33,855 bases of DNA, taken from contig JBHLQC010000007.1 in assembly GCA_048885185.1 (NCBI GenBank), positions 1 to 33,855 on the forward strand, written 5' to 3'. This stretch comes from Hermodarchaeum sp048885185 (GTDB lineage Archaea; Asgardarchaeota; Hermodarchaeia; Hermodarchaeales; Hermodarchaeaceae). The translations under genes and the position numbers were made by a program. The notes under the pieces are model-generated. The model did no database searches. It worked only from the letters and a program-made list of their open reading frames with translations, and was not told the DNA's origin. Of this stretch, positions 6,901-13,638 are shown piece by piece; positions within the stretch are counted from its first letter, which is position 1; every line of letters begins with the position of its first letter.

Positions 6901-8811
6901 TCACTTGGACTCCAATTGACTTTTGATAGCTGAGCGAAGAAGCTCATTTACAAGTTTGCCATCGGCTCGACCGCGAACTTCCTTCATGACCATTCCCATC
7001 AGAGGTCCCATCACTCGGTCTCCTCGCTCTGAAATCATCTTACTATTCTCTTTCACGATTTTATCAACAATCGCCTTGAGTTCCTCCTTTGAAATAGCAC
7101 CTAATCCTAGGTTTTCAACGGCTTCTTCAACCGCAGCTTGTGGATTCTTTGCTAACCATGTCAAAATGTCAGGAATGGCCTCTTTTGCAAACCTGTTTTC
7201 TGCAAGATGGTCAAATATGAGAATAATTTGGTCTTCAGGAATGTCGTCCACAGCAACTCCCTCTCGTTCCAGATTTCGCCAAGTTGTTTCAAGAGACGCT
7301 GCAACCGTAACCGCTAGCTGAGGATGACTTCTTGTAATCTGCTCAAATAGGTCAATCCGAAGCGAACGTATCATAATTTGAGCAAGTTCATCACTCAAGT
7401 GAAACTCTTTCTTAAATTTCTGTACCTTTTCCTCAGGTAACTCAGGCAATGCTTGTTGTATTCGGTTCAGGCGCTCTTGTGTTATCGTAACTGGAGCTAC
7501 ATCAGTTTCTGGGTACATACGAGCTGCACCAGGACGTGGACGTGAATAACGGGTTGTCCCATCACCCAGAGGACCTCGAGTCTCTGCAGGTACTTTCTTC
7601 AAAGCTTCTCGAGTACGATCTGCAACAGCATTCAACGCATCCGTGGCTTCTTGTTTGGGTGCAGCTACGATGATTATGGCATCGGACTGAGTTGTCTTAA
7701 GATGTTTATGGAGCCGTTTTACATCTTCAGCAGTTATTCCATAATTGGGTAATTCATCGGTATGAAACAACCCTTTCACTCCTCCCCAAAACTGAGCATA
7801 ATCAGCCAACTCGCTTCCAAAGCGTCGACCTGGCTGTAGTTCCCTGCCAACAAGCCCTGCGAATCCGGGGAGAATGAGAGCGAACACGCCCTCATTACGC
7901 TTCAAAGCTCCTTTGATGACTTTGCTAGTACTGGTCTTGAATAACGGGGTTACATTATGAATTTCTTTCTTAATTTGTCCTACCCGCACTCCACGTTTCT
8001 TCAATTCTCCACGGAGTTTGAGGAGCTCAACTTGTCTTTGGACCTCATATTGCACTACTTGTCCAATGAGATTGAGTTTCTGAACTCCCTTGATTTCAAT
8101 AATCGCTCCGCCTTTAATCGACACATTAATGTCTTGACGGATAGTTCCCAGACCTCTTTTCACCTTGCCCGTGACACGGAAAATCTGGCCAATTCGTAGG
8201 GCAGTAGCTTGTACTTGTTCAGGTGTCTTCATGACCGGGGCAGTGGCAACTTCAATAAGGGGTATTCCCAGCCGATCCAATCGCCAATAGGTGTTGGTGC
8301 CGTTTTCTCGAATTTTTCGGGCTGCATCTTCTTCAACCCCGATTGTTTGAATAGGAACGGTGAATCCATTCACGTTTATGGCTCCGCCAAATGCCACCAC
8401 AACACTTCGCTGGAATCCTGTGGTGTTACTACCATCGATAACAAGTTTTCGCATAACTTGGATTTCATCAACTGGCTGTGAATTCATGAGTAAGGCAATT
8501 TCTAGGGCAAAATCCACGGCTTCCTTGTCTAGTAGGTGGGGCGGTTCTTCATCCTGTTCAACAAGGCAGATGCTGTCATCATAGTTCTCATATACTTGAA
8601 CACGCCCTTTGTGAAATTCAAACAGTGCCGCTGGGTCAATTTCACCTAATTCGCTTTGAGTAGGTCGTAACCGGCGGAGAAAGGTGAAATGTGGCTCATC
8701 TTCGCGAATCTGAGTAGGGCAATTGCAAAACAGTTTTGTTTTAGTGTCAAGTTGCTGGTGGACTTCAATCCCAATTAGCGCGCCGACTTTTTCATAATCA
8801 ACTTTGGTCAT
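6901..8811 (-). CDS. gatE: Glu-tRNA(Gln) amidotransferase subunit E
   Basis: A protein of 636 residues, full length for GatE. The N-terminal half is GatB-like (GALIGIEVHQQLDTKTKLFC, then RQDINVSIKGG near residue 233), and the middle holds the AspRS-like insertion specific to GatE. The C-terminal ~150 residues are the helical YqeY-like tRNA-binding tail (ISKEELKAIVDKIV, GPLMGMVMKEVRGRADGKLV). With GatD it converts Glu-tRNA(Gln) to Gln-tRNA(Gln): GatE binds the tRNA and phosphorylates the glutamate, and GatD supplies ammonia. This route is archaeal. The start ATG overlaps the gatD stop in an ATGA, indicating translational coupling. Confidence 0.97.
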   Translation of the reverse strand: MTKVDYEKVGALIGIEVHQQLDTKTKLFCNCPTQIREDEPHFTFLRRLRPTQSELGEIDPAALFEFHKGRVQVYENYDDSICLVEQDEEPPHLLDKEAVDFALEIALLMNSQPVDEIQVMRKLVIDGSNTTGFQRSVVVAFGGAINVNGFTVPIQTIGVEEDAARKIRENGTNTYWRLDRLGIPLIEVATAPVMKTPEQVQATALRIGQIFRVTGKVKRGLGTIRQDINVSIKGGAIIEIKGVQKLNLIGQVVQYEVQRQVELLKLRGELKKRGVRVGQIKKEIHNVTPLFKTSTSKVIKGALKRNEGVFALILPGFAGLVGRELQPGRRFGSELADYAQFWGGVKGLFHTDELPNYGITAEDVKRLHKHLKTTQSDAIIIVAAPKQEATDALNAVADRTREALKKVPAETRGPLGDGTTRYSRPRPGAARMYPETDVAPVTITQERLNRIQQALPELPEEKVQKFKKEFHLSDELAQIMIRSLRIDLFEQITRSHPQLAVTVAASLETTWRNLEREGVAVDDIPEDQIILIFDHLAENRFAKEAIPDILTWLAKNPQAAVEEAVENLGLGAISKEELKAIVDKIVKENSKMISERGDRVMGPLMGMVMKEVRGRADGKLVNELLRSAIKSQLESK

Positions 8812-10163
8812 TGATTCTTCATCTCTTCATACTGGCTCCGCTTGCTACACTCAGTTATCTCTCCAGCGACGTTGTGAAGCATTTGTGTTTGGACTTCTTT
8901 TAGGTCCCTAGTTTGAGCCAGTACCCACATGAGTTTGACATAAGCGGTTTCTGCTATCATATCCTCAGCAGGAATTACACCTCGTTGCACAAGCTCAACT
9001 CCTCTTCGATAAACACGCATTTGAACCCGACCCCATATGCATTGAGATGCCATGACCACAGGGATGGTTTCTGAGGTTGCTCGCTCAATTGCCTTTAGCA
9101 GGGTTTTAGGCGCGTGTCCTAACCCCGTTCCTTCAATGACAATTCCATGATAGCCTTGGTCGATTAGAGACTCAATTCGGTCTCCTGTCATTCCTGGTGT
9201 GGTTTTAATCAAGGCTACCTTTGGGTCGAATTTGGGTTTTAGTTGTACTTTCCGGTTGGGATCACGATGTTGGTATGTGGAATCTTCCACCAGCATCTGA
9301 ACTTGTCCATTCTTAACTTCGCCAAGTAAATCGGTGTTAATTGTTTGGAATGCGTCTCGACGGCTTGTATGGCACTTTCGAACTTGTGTTCCTCGATGTA
9401 AGGCAATGCTTGTATCGTCAGGGTTGCGATGCATGGCTATTGTTACCTCAGCAAATGGGCCATGGACAGCTGCTGTGACAGCACCGGTTAGATTCAATGC
9501 TGCATCAGAGGATGGTCGATCGGACGAGCGTTGTGAGCCAGTTAAGATTACTGGGCTAGGTAAGTTTTGAAGGGCAAAACTGAGTGCTGCTGCAGTATAT
9601 CCCATAGTATCAGTGCCATGTGCAATTACTACCCCGGATGAGTTTTCCAAGTGTTTTGCCGTTTGTTTTGCAATTGTGGTCCAATGGCTTGGAATTAAAT
9701 CTTCACTAAAAACGCTGAACAGCACCTCTGCCCGGATATTCGCCAATTCACCGAGTTCTGGAACAACCGTATACAAATCATCAGCAGTTAACGCTGGATT
9801 CACGGCGCCAGTGTGATAATCGACACGACTGGCAATAGTTCCACCAGTACTAAGAATGCTAATCCAAGGTAATCCTTTCTTCACTTTGCGAACTACTGAT
9901 GGAAGCTCGGGTTTTACCTTTCTCCCCTTGGTTAATCGAGTGAGTTGTTGGATATTATCAATATGAATTCCAATGTTATACCCGGTATCAAGTTTGATGA
10001 CGATATGTTTGTCATCAGCACCGATTTCTGCACGAGGGATAACAATGCCCTCAAAGGTGTTCTGGGCTGTTTGAATTTGAATCTGGTCTCCGATTCTGAT
10101 CTTTGCCTTTTGGAGGGTTTGTTCTGCTTCACCCAAATATCCTGCAGGTTCTTCAGATGCCAT
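8808..10163 (-). CDS. gatD: Glu-tRNA(Gln) amidotransferase subunit D
   Basis: A protein of 451 residues. The first ~85 residues form the GatD N-terminal beta domain (GDQIQIQT, IVIKLDTGYNIGI). An L-asparaginase-type amidase domain follows, with the nucleophile motif STGGTIAS (Thr106) and HGTDTM (Thr184 and Asp185). The C-terminal asparaginase lobe includes VEGTGLGHAP-like and VVMASQCIWGRV segments. It hydrolyses glutamine and channels ammonia to GatE. The gene leads a two-gene minus-strand operon with gatE, overlapping it by four bases. GGTG lies shortly before the start ATG at 10163. Confidence 0.97.
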   Translation of the reverse strand: MASEEPAGYLGEAEQTLQKAKIRIGDQIQIQTAQNTFEGIVIPRAEIGADDKHIVIKLDTGYNIGIHIDNIQQLTRLTKGRKVKPELPSVVRKVKKGLPWISILSTGGTIASRVDYHTGAVNPALTADDLYTVVPELGELANIRAEVLFSVFSEDLIPSHWTTIAKQTAKHLENSSGVVIAHGTDTMGYTAAALSFALQNLPSPVILTGSQRSSDRPSSDAALNLTGAVTAAVHGPFAEVTIAMHRNPDDTSIALHRGTQVRKCHTSRRDAFQTINTDLLGEVKNGQVQMLVEDSTYQHRDPNRKVQLKPKFDPKVALIKTTPGMTGDRIESLIDQGYHGIVIEGTGLGHAPKTLLKAIERATSETIPVVMASQCIWGRVQMRVYRRGVELVQRGVIPAEDMIAETAYVKLMWVLAQTRDLKEVQTQMLHNVAGEITECSKRSQYEEMKNQ

Positions 10164-10288
10164 ATCGATACACCGCTTGTAGGATGTTGTGACTCTATGC
10201 TTTTAGGACTTTGCCCAAGCCCATTTCGAGTCTCTTCACTCAGCTAGGTGAAAGATAATTTGGCATTCTGAATTTGGGGTTCGACTGG

Positions 10289-11659
10289 CTAGAAGATTCG
10301 TCGACGGAAACGATAGAGAATAAGAACAATAATCGCTATGATAATGATGATTACACCGATTTGAATGAGGAGGGTTTCACTGGCGAGGAGTCCACTGGTG
10401 ATGGTGAGACTTTCAGTTGTTGAGGTGAATGTATACTGGTCTGAAAAGAAATCGACACCAATCACTCTTACCGCAGGGTATTCGTAACTCCCTTCTACTA
10501 TTGCCATGACTGTGTAATCCAATGTTACGTTTTCCCCAGCTGATAAATCAAATATTGTTGTGGAAGCAGCTCCTCCTGTTAGTTGGACTATTCCATCTTC
10601 AATTGCCTGGAGATCATTGATAATGACCTGAGAGAACGGCACATCACCGGTGTTAATGACGGTGATTTCTACGGCAAGGATATCCCCACGACGAAGGAGA
10701 TTGGTATTCATTTCCCGCGACACTACGAGCGCTGAAGTGGGTATTTGGAACCAGACGGTGTATTCAAAGTCTTGTGGATTAAGATTGAAGTCATACTCTT
10801 CGATTCCGATGGGGAAATAGGGAAAGGTTGCGTTCTCGAAGGTTTCAACAGGGAGCCCGTCAGTTATCATACGGTAAGAAGGGCCATCTACCGTAAAGGT
10901 TCCTGATCCATTGAGGGTTAGGGGATCAGTGCGACCCATTGCCCTACCAAGACTGAAAATGTAGGTATCACCATCAAGTTCTGTTGCACCAGGAATCCTA
11001 TAGGTAAAAGTGATACGGGCATCTGACTCAGACCATTCAAAGTAAATGCGATATTCTGATAATAGCGTAGCAATCCCGGTTGCATTGAATCCATTGATCA
11101 GGTATCCAGTTGCGTTATCCACCTGATAGAAAGTGAGATTGAGAAACATTTCATGGGATGCAATTGCGTCATTAAACGTCCACAGTGTTTGGTTTTCGTA
11201 CTCAGTAAAGTTGAAGCTACTAAATGAGGGCCAGTCGTCCAAAGGAACATAGTTTATAGCAGTATAATTCAGGAAGTCTGTTACTTCTGCAGCCGTGGTT
11301 TCATTGTCTAATGGAAATGCCGTGATAGTAACATTTCCAGGATTTCCATTCCAAATTCCACCTTCAATCGAACCAGATTGTGTCCAGTTTAGGAGCGGAT
11401 TGAAGGGTGATTGATCCACGGTCCGTGGTTCTCCTGACCACGAAATCACAGCGGTGTCATTATAGAAATACTCTGACTCCAGTGATACACTAACCCAGTC
11501 AACAAGACCATTTGGAATAATTGGAGTTTTCGAGCTTGCTTCAAGAGTTGGTGGAGAACCAACTCCCCCGTTTATCATCATAAAGGCTGGTGCTATGGAG
11601 CTGATGAAGAGAACACCAAACAGGAACACCATTGAAATCATAGATAACTTACTAGTCAC
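10289..11659 (-). CDS. Secreted type I surface glycoprotein with C-terminal membrane anchor
   Basis: A protein of 456 residues with an N-terminal signal segment (SMISMVFLFGVLFISSIAPAF), a large beta-rich extracellular region, and a C-terminal anchor of isoleucines and valines (LLIQIGVIIIIIAIIV) followed by YRFRRRIF on the cytoplasmic side. At least a dozen Asn-X-Ser/Thr sites (for example NDT, NWT, NVT, NYT, NFT, NLT, NAT) suggest heavy N-glycosylation. Residues ~340-425 (RRGDILAVEITVINTGDVPF to YPAVRV) resemble a CARDB/DUF11-type Ig-like repeat. I infer a cell-surface structural or binding protein and do not recognise a specific family. GTG 11659 with GGTGTG upstream is the preferred start; the frame extends back to a GTG at 11689. 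Confidence 0.72.
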   Translation of the reverse strand: MTSKLSMISMVFLFGVLFISSIAPAFMMINGGVGSPPTLEASSKTPIIPNGLVDWVSVSLESEYFYNDTAVISWSGEPRTVDQSPFNPLLNWTQSGSIEGGIWNGNPGNVTITAFPLDNETTAAEVTDFLNYTAINYVPLDDWPSFSSFNFTEYENQTLWTFNDAIASHEMFLNLTFYQVDNATGYLINGFNATGIATLLSEYRIYFEWSESDARITFTYRIPGATELDGDTYIFSLGRAMGRTDPLTLNGSGTFTVDGPSYRMITDGLPVETFENATFPYFPIGIEEYDFNLNPQDFEYTVWFQIPTSALVVSREMNTNLLRRGDILAVEITVINTGDVPFSQVIINDLQAIEDGIVQLTGGAASTTIFDLSAGENVTLDYTVMAIVEGSYEYPAVRVIGVDFFSDQYTFTSTTESLTITSGLLASETLLIQIGVIIIIIAIIVLILYRFRRRIF

Positions 11660-11685
11660 AATTGCACACCAACATGCGGTTGAAA

Positions 11686-11700
11686 CCACCTATCAGGTGG
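11686..11700 (-). promoter_or_regulatory. Small hairpin upstream of the surface glycoprotein
   Basis: CCACC-TATCA-GGTGG is a perfect five-base stem with a five-base loop, 27-41 bases before the chosen GTG start. It lies about where transcription would begin if the AT-rich TTTTAAAAA element at 11719-11728 is the TATA box. It could be an operator or a 5'-end hairpin. Confidence 0.35.
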
Positions 11701-11717
11701 AACCCGAATGCTCGAAG

Positions 11718-11728
11718 GTTTTTAAAAG
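11718..11728 (-). promoter_or_regulatory. TATA-like box for the surface glycoprotein
   Basis: The minus strand reads CTTTTAAAAACC here, a plausible archaeal TATA box. It lies about 60 bases before the GTG start, giving a predicted transcription start near 11693. There is no other support. Confidence 0.35.
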
Positions 11729-11830
11729 ATTTTCTGGTAGGAGCATTTCTTAATAAACATCTCAATAACATGGGTCTTTGCATCAAGAAATGTGAAAAAG
11801 CGTGAAAAATTATTAAAAAATCTCTACGGT

Positions 11831-12046
11831 TTATCCGCCAGCAATAATAGGAAGCACAATCACACGTTGTCCTTCTTCGATGTCATCGTCCAGTAATGCT
11901 CGTTTGCCATCCACGAGTACAACAAAGTGTCTGTGAAGTAAACCCAATTCCTTTAAAAGCTCGCGAACCGTTTTGGATTTAGTTAGTCGAATCTCAGAAA
12001 AACCATTGCTCAATGCCATTTCAGTATAATCACTTTCGGATTCCAT
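11831..12046 (-). CDS. ThiS/MoaD-type ubiquitin-fold protein
   Basis: A small protein of 71 residues that ends in the diglycine VLPIIAGG, as ThiS, MoaD, SAMPs and ubiquitin do after processing. The body fits a beta-grasp fold: a strand (EIRLTKS), a helix (TVRELLKELGL), a strand (FVVLVDGKRAL), then the DIEEGQRVIVLP loop and strand. In this family the C-terminal glycine is adenylated by an E1-like enzyme and then carries sulfur for cofactor or tRNA thiolation, or is joined to proteins. No E1-like or MoaE gene is near, so the pathway cannot be chosen. ATG 12046 follows GGTGG. The gene stands alone. Confidence 0.82.
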   Translation of the reverse strand: MESESDYTEMALSNGFSEIRLTKSKTVRELLKELGLLHRHFVVLVDGKRALLDDDIEEGQRVIVLPIIAGG

Positions 12047-12089
12047 CGGTAACCACCCGCAACGCTAATCACCCCTCCCCTCATACAGA

Positions 12090-12101
12090 TAAAAATATAT
12101 C
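12090..12101. promoter_or_regulatory. TATA-like element between the ThiS-like gene and tRNA-Arg
   Basis: TAAAAATATATC is the most TATA-like sequence in this divergent gap. For the minus-strand ThiS-like gene it would start transcription near 12068, about 20 bases before the start codon. For the tRNA on the plus strand it lies about 55 bases upstream, rather far for direct mature-end proximity but acceptable with a 5' leader. Confidence 0.4.
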
Positions 12102-12154
12102 CAGCTCAAACTGCTATCAGGTCAAGTGTACCGAATTCCTTATTCACGCCAAAT

Positions 12155-12231
12155 GGGCCCGTGGCCAAGCTGGATAAGGCACCGGCCCTCTAAGCCGGAA
12201 ATCGAGGGTTCAAATCCCTCCGGGCCCGCCA
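12155..12231 (+). tRNA. tRNA-Arg(UCU), with encoded CCA and C at position 33
   Basis: A full cloverleaf can be drawn: acceptor GGGCCCG with CGGGCCC, D-arm GCC/GGC, anticodon stem CCGGC (12182-12186) with GCCGG (12194-12198), a five-base variable loop, and T-arm GAGGG/CCCTC around TTCAAAT. The anticodon TCT at 12189-12191 reads AGA. The 3' CCA is encoded (12229-12231). The anticodon loop is CCTCTAA, so position 33 (12188) is C where almost all tRNAs have U. There is no intron. Confidence 0.93.
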
Positions 12232-12304
12232 CTTCATCTTATTCACTCTTACCATAGTTTTTTCTTATGATTAAAGGATAGGGCTGGCAAATAACGGTGG
12301 AACT

Positions 12305-12904
12305 ATGACTGCTGATCAATCCAATACTCGCCCTGTGATGCGACTCCGATTCTTGGTCCCTTATATTCTAATATTCATCTTTGTTCCCATTCTCACTTTC
12401 TTAATCGGTAGTTGGGTTGATCGATTTTTTAATATCCCTCCTTTTCCGCCATTTCCTTTCAACGTCTTCTTCGGAGTGGGGATAATGTTATCAGGGGCTG
12501 CAATTGGAATTAGGGCTACGCGACAATTACGCTATGCTGGAATGGGGTTACCGTGGGGCGCATTGGATGAAGAAGCCAAAACGAAATTCTTGGTAACCAA
12601 TGGGATTTATTCTTACACTCGGAATCCAATCGTGTTTGGTTACATGTTATTACCACTGGGGATGGGCCTCCTTTTTCGTTCATTGGGGATGGCCATACTA
12701 TTTCCTGCATTAATTTTGATTATCATGATAATCCGAATCAAAAAATGGGAAGAACCTGATTTGGAGAAACGCTTTGGTGAAAAATACCTTGAGTATAAGC
12801 ACAAGACACCCTTTCTTTTTCCTCGAGTAAGACCTGTGATTGTTGGCTTCTTTACACGAAAGCGTACCAAACTAGAGCCTGAAGATTCATCTACTTCTTC
12901 TTGA
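12305..12904 (+). CDS. Isoprenylcysteine/phospholipid methyltransferase-like membrane protein
   Basis: A protein of 199 residues with four or five hydrophobic segments. It carries the ICMT/PEMT family signature: LVTNGIYSYTRNPIVFGY before a membrane helix, then a charged EEPDLEKRFGEKYLEYKHKTPFLFPRV tail. In the family the RNPxY-like segment and the E..L...G..Y..Y motif bind S-adenosylmethionine. Members methylate prenylated cysteines, phospholipids or other small hydrophobic substrates; the substrate here cannot be told. ATG 12305 follows GGTGGA. Its last 14 bases overlap the end of the convergent pyrophosphatase gene. Confidence 0.75.
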   Translation: MTADQSNTRPVMRLRFLVPYILIFIFVPILTFLIGSWVDRFFNIPPFPPFPFNVFFGVGIMLSGAAIGIRATRQLRYAGMGLPWGALDEEAKTKFLVTNGIYSYTRNPIVFGYMLLPLGMGLLFRSLGMAILFPALILIIMIIRIKKWEEPDLEKRFGEKYLEYKHKTPFLFPRVRPVIVGFFTRKRTKLEPEDSSTSS

Positions 12905-13430
12905 ATCGTTCTTGATACATTTTGATTGCAGTGAGAATGATCTGTTCAGCTGCAAGTGAATCTTTCCATTCTTTCACTTTCACCCACTTGTGTGGCTCGA
13001 GTTTCTTGTAGCTAACAAAAAAGTCCGCGATTTCGGCACGGAGATGATGTGCCATTGTCGAGATGTCCTTTACTTCATCGAACCGGGGATCATTTATTGG
13101 TACGGCGATGATTTTGTCATCTTCGCCTTTCTCGTCTTCCATAGTCAAAATTCCAATTGGTCGCGCCTCCATTATGCAGCCTGTAAACGTGGGTTTAGTT
13201 GTTAGCACTAAGACATCAAGTGGGTCTTCGTCTTCATACCATGATTGTGGAATAATGCCATAATCGCCAGGAAAATACAACGCTGAATAAAGGACTCGGT
13301 CTAATCGAAAAACTCCCAGTTCAATGTCGTATTCGTATTTGTTGCTGACACCATTGGGCACTTCGATAATAGCGTAGATCCGTTTGGGTGGGTCAGGGCC
13401 TGGAGGCAAATCCCGCCAAAGATTCGTCAT
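12891..13430 (-). CDS. ppa: Inorganic pyrophosphatase (family I)
   Basis: A soluble family I pyrophosphatase of 179 residues, the usual length. It hydrolyses PPi to two phosphates with Mg2+, pulling biosynthetic reactions such as tRNA charging forward. Visible motifs are EVPNGVSNKYEYD (residues 23-35), YPGDYG-like YFPGDYGIIP (52-61), the metal-binding DEDPLD (67-72), DPRFDEVKDI, and a closing KKLEPHKWVKVKEW region. GGAG lies about eight bases before ATG 13430. Its 3' end overlaps the convergent methyltransferase gene by 14 bases, and its upstream region holds several inverted repeats. Confidence 0.96.
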   Translation of the reverse strand: MTNLWRDLPPGPDPPKRIYAIIEVPNGVSNKYEYDIELGVFRLDRVLYSALYFPGDYGIIPQSWYEDEDPLDVLVLTTKPTFTGCIMEARPIGILTMEDEKGEDDKIIAVPINDPRFDEVKDISTMAHHLRAEIADFFVSYKKLEPHKWVKVKEWKDSLAAEQIILTAIKMYQERFKKK

Positions 13431-13445
13431 CGTTTTTACTCCTTT

Positions 13446-13466
13446 TTCAAGAACCTAGAACTTGAA
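13446..13466 (-). promoter_or_regulatory. Inverted repeat in the ppa leader
   Basis: TTCAAG (13446-13451) and CTTGAA (13461-13466) flank a nine-base centre containing CTAGAA. The repeat lies 16 bases before the ppa start and almost touches its ribosome-binding site, so it could act as an operator or a leader hairpin. Confidence 0.35.
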
Positions 13467-13560
13467 GGGATTAGAGCTTTTTTGGTGTTTTCTTTGGGCT
13501 CTTGAAATCTAGAAATTTGTTATCTAGAACAATCTAAACCCGATTATTCATTTGTTAGGA

Positions 13561-13579
13561 TAAAACCAACTTGGTTTTA
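13561..13579. promoter_or_regulatory. Perfect 19-base palindrome between ppa and the beta-propeller gene
   Basis: TAAAACCAA-C-TTGGTTTTA has nine-base arms with a one-base centre. It lies 60 bases past the stop of the beta-propeller gene and about 130 bases upstream of ppa; both are on the minus strand. It could be a transcription-factor site for ppa or, as a seven-base stem with a five-base loop, a 3'-end hairpin of the propeller message. No U-run follows. Confidence 0.45.
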
Positions 13580-13638
13580 GATTTCGTACTTAGTAAGACT
13601 ACCCCCCTAGAAATGGGCAATTTATCTGATTGATTACT

